Part shown: one piece after another, positions 47,322-56,630 of the stretch
How positions within the stretch are numbered: position 1 is the stretch's first letter
How the letters are laid out: each line of letters begins with the position of its first letter
Assembly: GCA_910588105.1 (NCBI GenBank)
Contig: CAJUQD010000004.1
Span: forward strand, 21,125-85,124
Length of the DNA stretch: 64,000 nucleotides
Source: an uncultured Oscillospiraceae bacterium
GTDB lineage: Bacteria > Bacillota > Clostridia > Oscillospirales > Oscillospiraceae
Direction of reading: 5' to 3'
The notes under the pieces: generated by a model
What the model was told of the DNA's origin: nothing
The model's database searches: none
Seen by the model: the letters and a program-made list of their open reading frames with translations, nothing else
Translations under genes and position numbers: made by a program

Positions 47322-49447
47322 CAATACTGGTTGACCCAGTTGGCGATGAGCCACTGGGGCACCAGCCAAGCCGCCATGAAAATGAGGAAGTTGGGCACGG
47401 TCAAGGAGGCGTAGGCCCCCACCGAGGTGAGGTAGAAGGTGAGGCACAGCCCGATTGCCGACCCGGCCAGCGCGAAAGCCAGCCCCAGCCGGACGGCCAG
47501 CCGCAGCCGCCGCCCGCCCACCACCGCGTCGCAGTAGGGGCCCAGCCCCTCCCGGCTGAGTAGGGCCACCAGGTCCCCCGCATCCTCCGGGGCGGGCTTG
47601 GACAGTTCCAGCCGCCGGTTCACAGGAGGGAACTCCATCTTATCCACCGGCAGCTTGAATTTCTGCTCCAGAAGGGCGGGGATGAGGTTGGGATCCCGGG
47701 TGGCCAGCACCGGGGCGGCCCCGGCCTTCATCAGGGCGGACAGGCTGGGGTTCACCGCGCCGCCCATGGCGTAATTAAGGAGGAAAAGCCCGGCCAGCTG
47801 GCCGTTAATGGCGCAGAAAATCGCGTTTTTCACGTTATGGCCGGGGGGGATGAGTACCTCCATCAGGTGCATGTAGGCGGCGGTGCCCACCAGCACCTCC
47901 TGGTTGCGGATGATGCCGGAGGCGCCCCCCTCGTGCCACTCCAGGCCGGACACCTCCCGGTAGAGAGCTCCGTGGGTGCGCAGCAGGTCGTGGAAGGGCC
48001 GGGTGAGGCCGCAGTCCATCACCCGGAGCATGGTGGCGGTGTAGCCCACCACCTTTTCCGTGGCCGCGCCGCCGAACACCTTCACCTGGGCCACGTGCAC
48101 CGAGCCGGTGGGGAACAGGTCCAGGTCGCTGACGATGACGCCCCCCTGGCCGCACCGGGCCGCCCCCGGCCAGCCGGCCAGCGCCGCCCCCACCCGGCCC
48201 AGCCGCTCGGCCAGCTTTTGGTAAGGCAGGGCAAAGGCCAGCAGGGCCGACCAGGAGGAGGCGGCGGTGAAGCAGGCGGAGGCCGCCCACAGGAGCCGCT
48301 CCGGGGCCTTCTGCCCCGCAGAGGCCATGAGGGCGCACAGCATGGCCCCCAGCAGCAGCAGGGGGGCGGCGGCGCGGTAGGCGGCGTGGCCGCCGTCCTC
48401 CATCTGGAGCTGGCTGCCGAAGCCAAGGCTGGAGCCGGAGGTCTTGGTGTAGGTGGGTTTGCTGGACCATAGGGTGGGGTTCATGGACACCACATAGGGG
48501 GTTTTCACCTGGGAGGCGGTTTTGGCGGCCATGCGGTCGGCCCGGCGCCGGCGGTGTTCGCCCCTGAGCGCGAGGGCCAGCCCCAGAGCGGTCACCGCCG
48601 AGAAGGGCAGAAAGCCGGCCCGGCCCGGCATACGGGGGGCGGTGAGGCCGTCGGCCAGGGTGAAGAGGAAGGCGAACAGCAGCACGCTTTCCCCCCGGGG
48701 GCGCAGGGTGAAGAACTGTCTGGCCCCGGCGGCAAGGATCTCATAGCACGCCAGCGCCGTGAGGGCCAGCAGGGCGGTGAGCGCCCAGCAGCGCAGCTGG
48801 AACACCCCCAGTCCCTTTGCCGCCAGATCCCCGGCCAGGATATCCCAGGACAGGAGGGGGAGCTCCAGCGAGCACAGCGCGGCCAGCAGGGCCAGCAGCA
48901 GGGCGAGCCTTGCCCGGAGGCCCTGGGCCTTGAGGCCCTTTTGGTACTGGGCGGCCAACTTGGCGGGAGGCGTGTCGGGGGGGAGCTGCCTGGGCTTGAC
49001 CAGGCGCAGCCTGGGGCGGCGGGGCGGGGCGCTGTCACCGGGCAGCACCTCCTGGTCTACGCCGGGGGTGTATTTTTCCGCCTTGAGGGCCTCCTCGCCG
49101 GGGTGGGACTGGTCGTACATGTGGTCGGCAAAGTGGTCCGCCCGGCGCAGCAGGGTGTGGAGCCGGGCCCCGATACTCCGGCCCACGCCCTCCGGCACAA
49201 TCTCCGGGATGGGCTTGTCTTCTTTTACGGGGGGCTTTTTCACCAGCCGGATGGTAGGCTCGTCCGCGCCGTCCCCCGGCGGGGCGGGGGGGATGGGCGG
49301 GAGCTTTCCTGTGGGGAAGCCCACCACCTTTTTTGGCTTTGCGGACTTTTCCGGGGCTGCGGTCCCTCTGCCCTTGGAGCCGTATTCCGCCAGGATCTCG
49401 TCCACGGTATACTCCCGTCCGCCCGGCTTTTTCATCTCATCGGACAT
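47321..49447 (-). CDS. Degenerate P-type-ATPase-like membrane protein
   Basis: This 708-residue protein has a long Pro/Lys/Glu-rich cytosolic start (about 1-175) and several helices (about 180-300, about 345-410 and two near the end, about 640-705). The central part (about 430-610) follows the cytosolic domains of P1B ATPases. It has an N-domain-like block HEGGASGIIRNQEVLVGTAAYM (split) and a late VLATRDPN segment resembling the P-domain. Where the phosphorylated DKTGT motif should be, it reads VIVSDLDLFPTGSVHV, so catalysis is unlikely. It looks like a pump-derived protein with a scaffold or regulatory role. Cotranscription with rlmB upstream (12 bases away) is likely. Confidence 0.65.
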   Translation of the reverse strand: MSDEMKKPGGREYTVDEILAEYGSKGRGTAAPEKSAKPKKVVGFPTGKLPPIPPAPPGDGADEPTIRLVKKPPVKEDKPIPEIVPEGVGRSIGARLHTLLRRADHFADHMYDQSHPGEEALKAEKYTPGVDQEVLPGDSAPPRRPRLRLVKPRQLPPDTPPAKLAAQYQKGLKAQGLRARLALLLALLAALCSLELPLLSWDILAGDLAAKGLGVFQLRCWALTALLALTALACYEILAAGARQFFTLRPRGESVLLFAFLFTLADGLTAPRMPGRAGFLPFSAVTALGLALALRGEHRRRRADRMAAKTASQVKTPYVVSMNPTLWSSKPTYTKTSGSSLGFGSQLQMEDGGHAAYRAAAPLLLLGAMLCALMASAGQKAPERLLWAASACFTAASSWSALLAFALPYQKLAERLGRVGAALAGWPGAARCGQGGVIVSDLDLFPTGSVHVAQVKVFGGAATEKVVGYTATMLRVMDCGLTRPFHDLLRTHGALYREVSGLEWHEGGASGIIRNQEVLVGTAAYMHLMEVLIPPGHNVKNAIFCAINGQLAGLFLLNYAMGGAVNPSLSALMKAGAAPVLATRDPNLIPALLEQKFKLPVDKMEFPPVNRRLELSKPAPEDAGDLVALLSREGLGPYCDAVVGGRRLRLAVRLGLAFALAGSAIGLCLTFYLTSVGAYASLTVPNFLIFMAAWLVPQWLIANWVNQY

Positions 49448-49459
49448 GGATACGCCTCC

Positions 49460-50233
49460 TCACCCGCGCTGCCGCACGGCCTCGTATAATACAATAGCCG
49501 CCGCTGCGGAGGCGTTGAGGGAATTGAGCCGTCCCTTCATGGGGATAGACAACAGGAAATCGCACTGCTCCCGGACCAGGCGGCCCATACCGTCCCCCTC
49601 GCTGCCGATGACAATGGCGGCAGGGCCCCTCAGATCCGCGCCGTACAAGGGGGCGCCGCCATCGGCGGCGGTCCCGAATACCCACAGCCCCTCCTCCTTC
49701 AGCCTCTTGAGGGCGGCGGTGAGGTTGGGTACTCTGGCCACGGGCAGGTAACTCACCGCCCCGGCGCTGGTCTTGGCCACGATGGCGGTGAGCCCCGCGG
49801 AGCGGCGCTTGGGTATGATGACCCCGTGGGCCCCGGCGCACTCCGCCGTGCGGATCACCGCCCCCAGGTTGTGGGGGTCGCTGAGCTCGTCGCACACCAC
49901 GATCAAAGGGGACTCCCCCTTTTCCCGGGCAGCGCTGAGAATGTCGTCCACGCTGGCGTACTCCCGCACGGCGGCCACGGCGATGACGCCCTGGTGGCTC
50001 TTGGTGCGGCTCATGCCGTCCAGCTTGCGCCGGTCTGCCTCGGCCACCACGATGCCCTTATTCCGGGCGGTGGAGGCGATGTGGCCCAGGGTGGCGTCGG
50101 TCTCCCCCCGGGCGATGTAGATTTTGTCGATGGCCGTCCCGGCCCGGAGGGCTTCGATAACGGCGTTGCGGCCCTCGATGAGGCCGTCTGGCTCCGCCTC
50201 CTGGGATGGACGGCGGTTTCGATCATCTCGCAT
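49460..50233 (-). CDS. rlmB: 23S rRNA (guanosine-2'-O)-methyltransferase RlmB
   Basis: This 257-residue SpoU-family methyltransferase uses S-adenosylmethionine to modify guanosine 2251 in the 23S peptidyl-transferase loop. It has an N-terminal substrate-binding domain (LIEGRNAVIEALRAG, about 18-32). The SPOUT-fold motifs are DPHNLGAVIRTAECAGAHGV (about 120-139), AIVIGSEGDGMGRLV (about 203-217) and SLNASAAAAIVLYE (about 237-250). Length and order are normal. ATG 50233 has AAAGGAGA before it. An extended -10 promoter (TGGTATACT, about 50266-50274) lies upstream. Confidence 0.94.
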   Translation of the reverse strand: MRDDRNRRPSQEAEPDGLIEGRNAVIEALRAGTAIDKIYIARGETDATLGHIASTARNKGIVVAEADRRKLDGMSRTKSHQGVIAVAAVREYASVDDILSAAREKGESPLIVVCDELSDPHNLGAVIRTAECAGAHGVIIPKRRSAGLTAIVAKTSAGAVSYLPVARVPNLTAALKRLKEEGLWVFGTAADGGAPLYGADLRGPAAIVIGSEGDGMGRLVREQCDFLLSIPMKGRLNSLNASAAAAIVLYEAVRQRG

Positions 50234-50363
50234 GGAAAAATCTCCTTTGTACGGCGTTTGCGGATAGTATACCATAGATTCCCGCCGGGGGAAAGGGGGA
50301 AGGGGGGCTTTTCCTCCCCCATTTTTCGTCATAGAAAGTTTACACCCCTGTCAAGAAGATTTC

Positions 50364-50392
50364 TTGTTTTTAGCGGGAGAATGTGGTATACT
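50364..50392 (+). promoter_or_regulatory. Sigma-A promoter of ftsH
   Basis: -35 TTGTTT (50364-50369), 17-base spacer, -10 TATACT (50387-50392), 65 bases before the ATG. Confidence 0.65.
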
Positions 50393-50456
50393 GCCATAAT
50401 AGTATCACAAAAAAGGCCGGAGCTCCGCTTCGGTTTTGCAAAGGAGGCTGCAAAGA

Positions 50457-52625
50457 ATGGCCGGCCCAATGAAACCAAACGACCCCAACCGCCGGGAGGA
50501 TTCCAACGGCGGAGATGACAAAAAACGCGCCCCGCTGGGCTTTTTCAGTATTGTGCTGTGGGCGATGATGCTGGTATTCATGCTGAACATGTGCCGCAGC
50601 AGGGTGGAGAGCGCCGCAGTGGAGACGGTGGACTACTCCGATTTCTATGAGTGGGTGGACAAGGGCTATGTGGCGGAGGTGAAGCTGGACGCCAACGTAT
50701 ATACCTTCACCCTGAAGGAGGACGCGCCGCCGCTGAAGGAGCTGGTGGACAAGATGTCCGAAAGCTACGGCACCGGGGCGCTGGGCAACCTGTTCAACCA
50801 GATGGATCGCCAGGATCTGGAGAGCGCCGCCAGCAGCTCCATCCGCTTCCAGGTGGGCCCGGTGAACGAGAAAGACCTGGTGGGCCGGCTGGTGGAGCAC
50901 GGGGTGGATTTTTCCCGGGAGCCGGTGACCCAGGAGCAGCAGATGATGAACATGGTGGCCGGCACGGTGCTGCCCATCCTGCTGATGGTGGTGTGCCTGA
51001 TGCTGCTCTACCGCTATATGTTCAAGAAGATGGGGGCCGGCGGCGGCTTTGGCGGCATTGGCGGCGTGGGCAAGTCCAACGCCAAGGTGTATGTGGAGAA
51101 AAAAACCGGCGTAACCTTCCGGGACGTGGCGGGGCAGGATGAGGCCAAGGAGAGCCTAGAGGAGATCATCGACTTCCTCCACAACCCGGGCAAGTACACC
51201 GAGATCGGCGCCAAGCTGCCCAAGGGCGCGCTGCTGGTGGGCCCGCCGGGCACCGGCAAGACCCTGCTGGCCAAGGCCGTGGCCGGCGAGGCCAACGTGC
51301 CTTTCTTCTCCATCTCCGGCTCCGACTTTGTGGAGATGTTCGTGGGCGTGGGCGCCTCCCGTGTCCGCGACCTGTTCAAGGAGGCCAGCAAGATGGCCCC
51401 TTGTATCATCTTCATCGACGAGATCGACACCATCGGCAAGTCCCGGGACAACCGCATGGGCGGCAACGACGAGCGGGAGCAGACCCTGAACCAGCTGCTG
51501 GCCGAGCTGGACGGCTTCGACCCCGGCAAGGGCGTCATCGTGCTGGGGGCCACCAACCGGCCCGAGGTGCTGGACAAGGCGCTCCTCCGTCCCGGCCGCT
51601 TCGACCGGCGCATCACCATCGACCGGCCCAACCTGGCGGGGCGGCTTGCCACCCTCCAGGTGCACACCCGGAAGATCAAGCTGGCCGAGGACGTGGATCT
51701 GAATAAGATCGCCCTGGCCACTGCGGGCTGCGTGGGGGCGGATCTGGCAAATCTGGTGAACGAGGCCGCCCTGCGGGCGGTGCGCAAGGGCCGCCGCCTG
51801 GTTACCCAGGAGGATCTGCTGGCCTCCTTTGAGTTTGTCATCGCGGGCAGCGAGAAGAAAAATTCCGTGCTCACCGAGTTCGAGCGCAGGCTGGTGGCCT
51901 ACCACGAGGTGGGCCACGCCATGGTGGCCTACAAGCAGAAGAACGCCGAGCCGGTGCAGAAGATCACCATCGTCCCCCACACCGAGGGCAGCCTGGGCTA
52001 CACCCTGCTGATGCCCGAGGAGGACAAGACCAACCTGCGCACCAAGGAAGAGCTGATGGCAAAGATCGCCGTGTCCATGGGCGGGCGCGCGGCGGAGGAA
52101 GTGGTGATGAACACCATGACCAACGGCGCCTCCCAGGACATCCAGGAGGCCACCAACATCGCCCGGAACATGGTGGCCATGTACGGCATGAGCGAGGAGT
52201 TCGGCATGATGGCCCTGGGCTCCGTTCGGAACCAGTACCTGGACGGGGGCTACGGCCTGGACTGCGCCCAGGACACCGCCGCCGTGATGGACAAGGCGGT
52301 CAAAGCGGTGATCGACGTGTGCTACAAGGAGGCGGTGGAGGTCATCCGCGCCAACCGGGAGGACATGGACAAGGTGGTGGCCTACCTGCTGGAGAAGGAG
52401 ACCATCACCGGCGGCGAGATGGTGGCCATCCTGGAGGGCCGGGATCCGGCCCTGGTGGAGGGGGCCTACACCTCCACCCGCACCAAGCAGCTGCCGGGGG
52501 ACATTGAGCCCCCCGCCCGGCACGTCCACATGACCGACGAGCCCATCCCCATGCCCTCGCCGGAGGGGGACGTGGAAAAGGGCCCGGATGAAGGGCCGGA
52601 GAAGCCGGTGGAACCGAAAGAGTAA
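50457..52625 (+). CDS. ftsH: ATP-dependent zinc metalloprotease FtsH
   Basis: This 722-residue membrane-anchored AAA+ protease degrades misfolded membrane proteins and some regulators. An N-terminal helix (about 26-44), an external domain and a second helix (about 163-183) precede the AAA module: Walker A GPPGTGKT (about 262-269), Walker B IIFIDEID and the second region of homology [18 protein letters not shown]. The protease site is HEVGHA, a Val-for-Ala variant of HEAGH (about 482-487), with the third ligand Asp in the downstream family position. The C-terminus is Glu/Lys/Pro-rich. AAGGAGG lies 9 bases before ATG 50457. Terminator follows. Confidence 0.96.
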   Translation: MAGPMKPNDPNRREDSNGGDDKKRAPLGFFSIVLWAMMLVFMLNMCRSRVESAAVETVDYSDFYEWVDKGYVAEVKLDANVYTFTLKEDAPPLKELVDKMSESYGTGALGNLFNQMDRQDLESAASSSIRFQVGPVNEKDLVGRLVEHGVDFSREPVTQEQQMMNMVAGTVLPILLMVVCLMLLYRYMFKKMGAGGGFGGIGGVGKSNAKVYVEKKTGVTFRDVAGQDEAKESLEEIIDFLHNPGKYTEIGAKLPKGALLVGPPGTGKTLLAKAVAGEANVPFFSISGSDFVEMFVGVGASRVRDLFKEASKMAPCIIFIDEIDTIGKSRDNRMGGNDEREQTLNQLLAELDGFDPGKGVIVLGATNRPEVLDKALLRPGRFDRRITIDRPNLAGRLATLQVHTRKIKLAEDVDLNKIALATAGCVGADLANLVNEAALRAVRKGRRLVTQEDLLASFEFVIAGSEKKNSVLTEFERRLVAYHEVGHAMVAYKQKNAEPVQKITIVPHTEGSLGYTLLMPEEDKTNLRTKEELMAKIAVSMGGRAAEEVVMNTMTNGASQDIQEATNIARNMVAMYGMSEEFGMMALGSVRNQYLDGGYGLDCAQDTAAVMDKAVKAVIDVCYKEAVEVIRANREDMDKVVAYLLEKETITGGEMVAILEGRDPALVEGAYTSTRTKQLPGDIEPPARHVHMTDEPIPMPSPEGDVEKGPDEGPEKPVEPKE

Positions 52626-52629
52626 ACGA

Positions 52630-52664
52630 AAGCCCCGCCCGGAGCGTCGCTCCGGGCGGGGCTT
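52630..52664 (+). terminator. Intrinsic terminator after ftsH
   Basis: AAGCCCCGCCCGGAGC (52630-52645), loop GTC, exact complement (52649-52664), then CGTGC. Also usable by the convergent gene ending at 52675. Confidence 0.75.
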
Positions 52665-52674
52665 CGTGCTGGGT

Positions 52675-53352
52675 TTACCACTCTTCGCCCAGCTGATCCA
52701 GCGCGGCCTGGAACCAGGGACGGTTGACGCTTTCCAGCTCATAGCTGGGGTCGTTGTTCAGCTTCTCCACCAGCTCCTCAGAGAGCTCATAGGAGGGCTG
52801 GCGCACGCCGTCGATGACCAGGTAGGTGTCGGCGTAGTCGAGCCCGGTCAGGGAGCCGGTGCCGCTTTCTGTACCAAAGAACTCGGCCCAGCCGAAGTGG
52901 TCCACGGTGCCGCCCACAATGACATAGCCCTTGTTGCCGGTGGCGGGGTCTGTGTGCTCATAGATATAAGGTGTATTCTCGTCGATGAGGCCGGTGAGGT
53001 CGGTGCGCTCGCTGCCGTTGACGAACCAGAGCTTGCCGCCCTCTTGGACAATGGGCGTGTAATTCTCATCGCCCCAAACCATTTCCACGCTGCCGATGGT
53101 GTCCTCAACGCCGTTGGGCGGCATGAAAACCACCGACCCGCCGCTCATGAAGTTATACACCTGGGCGGGCAGGCCTGCCGCGATGGACAGCACACACCCC
53201 ACCGCCAGCGCCGCCGCCAAAATCACCTTGCCCATCCGGGGCATACGCCGCTTCTGGGTCCGCTTCTCGTTATTCTCCAACATGTTCATGATTTCCTCCT
53301 TTTTACGCTCACTCATTTGAGCCTGTTCCATCATGTGCCAATAGTTGTTCAT
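52675..53352 (-). CDS. Membrane-anchored partner of ECF sigma factor (anti-sigma-like)
   Basis: This 225-residue protein has a Lys/Arg-rich start (about 1-40), one helix (about 42-60) and an outside domain of about 160 residues with no known motif. It is directly downstream of an ECF sigma gene and overlaps it by 44 bases, the usual layout for a sigma and its regulator. The cytosolic N-terminus is short, with no ZAS zinc motif, so it would be an atypical anti-sigma factor. Outside residues include Tyr/Trp-rich strands such as FVNGSERTDL. The assignment rests on context. Confidence 0.6.
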   Translation of the reverse strand: MNNYWHMMEQAQMSERKKEEIMNMLENNEKRTQKRRMPRMGKVILAAALAVGCVLSIAAGLPAQVYNFMSGGSVVFMPPNGVEDTIGSVEMVWGDENYTPIVQEGGKLWFVNGSERTDLTGLIDENTPYIYEHTDPATGNKGYVIVGGTVDHFGWAEFFGTESGTGSLTGLDYADTYLVIDGVRQPSYELSEELVEKLNNDPSYELESVNRPWFQAALDQLGEEW

Positions 53353-53806
53353 CGTCGCTCAGCTCCTTTCTCAGCATGGCACGGGCCCGTGCCATGCGCG
53401 TCTGGACCGCCGTGCGGGAGATGTGGAGTACCTCTCCGATCTCCCCCTGGTCGTAGCCCTCCCAGTAGTAGAGGTGGATCACCGCCCGGTACTTGGGAGG
53501 CAGGGACATCACCGCCTCCCACACCGCCCGGTCGGCCTGGTCCTGAAAGGGGATGGATTCCTCCAGCTCCCCCACGTTCCGCCGCCAAAAGGATCTCAGC
53601 TGGCTTTTGCACAGGTTGGCGGCGCAGGTGAGCAGCCAGCTTTTCTCCCGTCCCGGCAGAAGGACCACCTTGCCCTCCGCCAGCTTGAGGAACACGCTCT
53701 GGCACACGTCCTCCCCGTCGGCGCGTGAGCCCAGGTAGCTGTACGCCAGCCGGAACACATCGTCGCCGTATTTGCGGAACAGGTCCGTCAGTTGTTCTGC
53801 GCCCAT
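53309..53806 (-). CDS. ECF-type RNA polymerase sigma factor
   Basis: This 165-residue sigma-70 family factor has region 2 (FRKYGDDVFRLAYSYLGSRA, about 10-29, and the DVCQSVFLKL core) and region 4 (LPPKYRAVIHLYYWEGYDQG, about 102-121, then IGEVLHISRTAVQTRMARAR). Short length and absence of regions 1 and 3 make it an ECF sigma. It directs transcription of stress or envelope genes. Its regulator partner follows with a 44-base overlap. I could not identify its autoregulated promoter with confidence. Confidence 0.92.
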   Translation of the reverse strand: MGAEQLTDLFRKYGDDVFRLAYSYLGSRADGEDVCQSVFLKLAEGKVVLLPGREKSWLLTCAANLCKSQLRSFWRRNVGELEESIPFQDQADRAVWEAVMSLPPKYRAVIHLYYWEGYDQGEIGEVLHISRTAVQTRMARARAMLRKELSDDEQLLAHDGTGSNE

Positions 53807-53976
53807 TGCGGGTCACTTCCTTTCGCCGCCGTTTGCCGTAATGGCCATCGCGCTGCTGTGACGTTGGGATTGGCACGTATGGGCCGTATGCGCCTGTCCT
53901 CACGCCTCTTTGTGATCACGCCCATAAAACGATTGAAGGGGCCCGATTATCACACGCCCCTAAAAATTTTTCAAAA

Positions 53977-54010
53977 AAGCGGCTGGCGGGAACGCTCCGG
54001 CCAGCCGCTT
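53977..54010 (-). terminator. Intrinsic terminator after SGNH lipoprotein gene
   Basis: AAGCGGCTGGC stem with complement GCCAGCCGCTT. On the minus strand it is followed by TTTTTTG. Confidence 0.85.
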
Positions 54011-54021
54011 ACCATATATAA

Positions 54022-54882
54022 TTAGGGCTGCGCCAACGCCTGGGCCCGGCTGAGAAAGTACCGCTCCTGGTCGATGACATGCCGGCGCAGGTAGTCGGCC
54101 CAGTGCTTGTACGCGCTGTAGGCGAAATGGCAGCCGTCGCTGGCAAGCTCCGCGGGGAGCTGGCCGTCCTCGCCCAGGTACGCCTCGGCGGTGTTGAGCA
54201 GCACCACCTTTTTCTCCGCGGCAAGGCGGACGATGGCGTCGTTGAACTGGCCCAGCTTCTCGTTGTTGATGTAGTCGGCCAGCTTGTTTGCGCGGCACAG
54301 CGCGTCGTTCACCGGGGGCATGACCTGGAGGTATACCACCGCGTCCGGCTGGAGCTGGATCACCTTGTCCAGCACCTCGCCCAGGCCCTGCTCGTAGCTC
54401 TCGGCGGGGAAGCCCAGCTCGTTTATCCCCAGCATGATATACACGCTCCCGTACTGCTTCAGCGCCAGCACCTCCAGCAGGCTATACTTCTGGCCGTCCA
54501 CCTCAAACACCCGGTAGTCCTCGCTGTCCGCCTTGAACACCGTCATTCCCCGGGCCCAGTAGAAGTCGCCGTGCTTCAGGCCGCTGAAGAGCTGAAGGCC
54601 CTCGGTCCGGGAGTCGCCCAGGTACACCGCCGTGTCAAAAAAAGCGTCGTCCTCCACCGCTTCTCCCCCCTCCAGCGGCGTGCCGAACTCATAGGGCTCC
54701 GGCGGCTCCGGCGTGGGTTCAGGGGAGGGGGTGGGGGCGGGCGAAGGCTCCGTGGCGGCGGGGGCCTCCGTGGCGGCCGGGGGGGAGGGGCTGGGCACAT
54801 CGTGCCCAGATGTGGTCCCGCAGGAGGACAGCGGGACCAACAGCAGCATGCACAGCAGCAGGGACAGAACTTTGACGGGCAT
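54022..54882 (-). CDS. SGNH/GDSL-type hydrolase lipoprotein
   Basis: This 286-residue lipoprotein has a signal peptide, lipobox LSSCGT (about 17-22) and a Pro/Ser/Thr-rich linker of about 40 residues. The SGNH fold has block I YLGDSRTEGL (about 87-96; the Ser is the nucleophile), block III-type LGINELGFP (about 149-157; the Asn) and block V DGCHFAYSAY (about 249-258; the Asp and His). The family includes esterases and O-acyl-transfer or deacetylating enzymes on wall glycans. A surface sugar-ester role is plausible, given the envelope genes nearby. Promoter at 54918-54946. Confidence 0.88.
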   Translation of the reverse strand: MPVKVLSLLLCMLLLVPLSSCGTTSGHDVPSPSPPAATEAPAATEPSPAPTPSPEPTPEPPEPYEFGTPLEGGEAVEDDAFFDTAVYLGDSRTEGLQLFSGLKHGDFYWARGMTVFKADSEDYRVFEVDGQKYSLLEVLALKQYGSVYIMLGINELGFPAESYEQGLGEVLDKVIQLQPDAVVYLQVMPPVNDALCRANKLADYINNEKLGQFNDAIVRLAAEKKVVLLNTAEAYLGEDGQLPAELASDGCHFAYSAYKHWADYLRRHVIDQERYFLSRAQALAQP

Positions 54883-54917
54883 TTCGATCAGGGCTCCTTT
54901 GTGTTGACTTCTGTGTT

Positions 54918-54946
54918 ATGTTAATATCTGGCCCCAACCGGGTCAA
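54918..54946 (-). promoter_or_regulatory. Sigma-A promoter of the SGNH gene
   Basis: Minus strand: -35 TTGACC (54946-54941), 17-base spacer, -10 TAACAT (54923-54918). Confidence 0.7.
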
Positions 54947-54992
54947 GACGGGAATGGTTACGAAGCGGAATCAAAATTGTTACAGGGGAAGC

Positions 54993-56216
54993 TTATCCCC
55001 GCCGGGTCCGCCGCCACAGATGGAGGGAGGCGGACACCAGCAGCAGCCCCAGCGCCAGGCACCCCGCGATGCCGAAGGTGCGGAAAAAGGTGTTCCAGAA
55101 CAGCTCGGTGTGCCCCCGCAGGCCGTAGTCCATGGCCTGGTAGACGGTCAGGCCGGGGACCAGGGGGAAGATGCCGATGACCAGATAGGAGGTGGCGGGG
55201 CAGCGCCGCCGCCGGGCCATAGCCTCCGACCAGGCGGATACCGCCACCGCCGCCAGCAGGTTGGCCAGGAAGATGTTGGCCCCCAGCCCGGAGAAGAGCA
55301 GGTACACCGCCCAGCCCAGCGCGCCCCCCAGGGCGCACAGCGCCGCCCCCACCCCCTGGGCGTTGACGGGCAGGCAGAAGCCCAGGCAGGCCACAAAGGC
55401 CAGCAGGCAGGACACCGCCGGGGGATAGGCCGCGGTGCTCCCCCCGGCCTGGACGGGCCACAGCCCCCGGAACAGTGCCATGGCGGCCCCCGCCCCCAGG
55501 GCGATGGCCGCCGCCGACAGCAGTGCCCGGGCAAAGGTGGCAAGGCCGGACACCATATCCCCGGTGAGCAGGTTGCTCATAAAATTGGTGAACACCAGCC
55601 CGGGCACCAGCACCATGATGCCCCCGGCCAGGGTAATCTCCAGATTGATGGGCACGCCGAAGGCCCGCAGCGTGAAGGAGGCCGCCCCCAGCACAAAGGC
55701 GGACGCCAGGGTGGACAAAAATGAGTTGGCCTCCGCCCGCTCCAGGTAGGACAGCACCGCGCCGCAGGCCAGCCCCGCCAGCCCCGCGCAGCAGGCCTCC
55801 GCCCAGCCGCCGCCGAAGAACAGCGCGAAGAAAAACGCCCCCACAAAATATCCCGCCACCCGCAGGTACATGGGGTAGCGCCGCAGCAGCGCCGCCTCCC
55901 GGCGGCACTGGGCGAGCAGCTCCCCCGGGTCGTCCGGCGGGGCGGCGCACAGGCGGCGGGAAAGGTCGTTGAAGCGCTCGATGCCCTCGATATTCAGCGT
56001 GGAGGGGGGGACCCGGCGCATGACGGTGCACACCTGGCCGTCCGGTTCCCGGGCGCTGGCCCAGACGCAGTTGGGGATGGCGAATACCTCCCCCTCCAGG
56101 CCGTAGGCCGCCAGCAGGCGGCGCATGGTGTCCTCCGCGCGCTGGATTTCCGCGCCGTGGCGCAATAGCTCCCGGGCCACCTCGCAGCAGCCGGAGAGCA
56201 GGGTGTCGTAGTCCAT
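54993..56216 (-). CDS. Threonine/serine exporter family protein (ThrE, fused)
   Basis: This 407-residue membrane protein has a cytosolic N-terminal half carrying the DUF1212/ThrE fold: HGAEIQRAEDTMRRLLAAYG (about 20-39) and NIEGIERFNDLSRRL. About ten helices follow, including GGIMVLVPGLVFTNFMSNLL (split about 198-217). The last part resembles the DUF3815/ThrE_2 domain (LVIGIFPLVPGLTVYQAMDY), so both halves of the exporter are fused in one chain, where many Firmicutes use two. Substrate is Thr or Ser by family inference. Confidence 0.9.
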   Translation of the reverse strand: MDYDTLLSGCCEVARELLRHGAEIQRAEDTMRRLLAAYGLEGEVFAIPNCVWASAREPDGQVCTVMRRVPPSTLNIEGIERFNDLSRRLCAAPPDDPGELLAQCRREAALLRRYPMYLRVAGYFVGAFFFALFFGGGWAEACCAGLAGLACGAVLSYLERAEANSFLSTLASAFVLGAASFTLRAFGVPINLEITLAGGIMVLVPGLVFTNFMSNLLTGDMVSGLATFARALLSAAAIALGAGAAMALFRGLWPVQAGGSTAAYPPAVSCLLAFVACLGFCLPVNAQGVGAALCALGGALGWAVYLLFSGLGANIFLANLLAAVAVSAWSEAMARRRRCPATSYLVIGIFPLVPGLTVYQAMDYGLRGHTELFWNTFFRTFGIAGCLALGLLLVSASLHLWRRTRRG

Positions 56217-56228
56217 AAAAGGGCCTCC

Positions 56229-56262
56229 TCAAGGGAAAAGGGGCCGGTATCCGGCCCCTTTT
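56229..56262 (-). terminator. Intrinsic terminator between small gene and ThrE gene
   Basis: AAAAGGGGCCGG, loop TAT, CCGGCCCCTTTTT. It lies between the stop of the 48 aa gene and the ThrE start; read on the minus strand it ends in TTTTCCCTT. Confidence 0.75.
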
Positions 56263-56270
56263 TGGGTGGG

Positions 56271-56417
56271 TTACTGCTGGGCGCCGGTGATATAAGCATC
56301 GATCAGCTTTTCCAACTCCTCAGCGGTATAGGCTTTTTCCGGGTTTTGCTTCAAAATACGAAGCAGATCATACGCCATGGCTTTTTGAATGTCCTTGCGC
56401 TCGTTCTCGGTGGGCAT
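56271..56417 (-). CDS. 48 aa conserved small helical protein
   Basis: The protein is MPTENERKDIQKAMAYDLLR, then ILKQNPEKAYTAEELEKLID and a short AYITGAQQ tail. It is acidic-basic helical with a YTAEELEKL segment and no membrane helix. GGAGG sits 8 bases before the ATG. I recall similar short proteins in Clostridia ending this way, but no function is known to me. It precedes the ThrE gene with a terminator between, so it may be monocistronic. Confidence 0.65.
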   Translation of the reverse strand: MPTENERKDIQKAMAYDLLRILKQNPEKAYTAEELEKLIDAYITGAQQ

Positions 56418-56497
56418 TCTGCCAGCCTCCTTTCCATTTTGGAGCATAACACATTATACCATATGGCGGCGGGGGCGGTCAACACGCTTTTTGACGC

Positions 56498-56525
56498 TTG
56501 ACAAAGCCGGGGGAGCTGTTATAAT
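56498..56525 (+). promoter_or_regulatory. Promoter for putative antisense RNA
   Basis: -35 TTGACA (56498-56503, perfect), 16-base spacer, -10 TATAAT (56520-56525, perfect). No plus-strand gene follows for more than 500 bases. It points at the 3' end of the minus-strand 31 aa frame. Confidence 0.8.
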
Positions 56526-56530
56526 AGGCA

Positions 56531-56630
56531 TATAGGGGCGCTGCCGCAGGCGGTCAGCCCTCACTGATCAAACAAAATCAAACGTTCTGTATTGACCGCT
56601 TGGGTGCCAGCCGAGCGGTCAATAAGCTTT
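56531..56630 (+). ncRNA. Candidate antisense RNA (antitoxin RNA)
   Basis: About 100 nt from the plus promoter to the 11-bp stem TATTGACCGCT (56590-56600) / AGCGGTCAATA (56614-56624), followed by AGCTTTTGGGG. It overlaps the last codons and 3' region of the minus-strand small gene, as antitoxin RNAs of type I modules do. The T run is short, so the end is uncertain. Confidence 0.45.
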
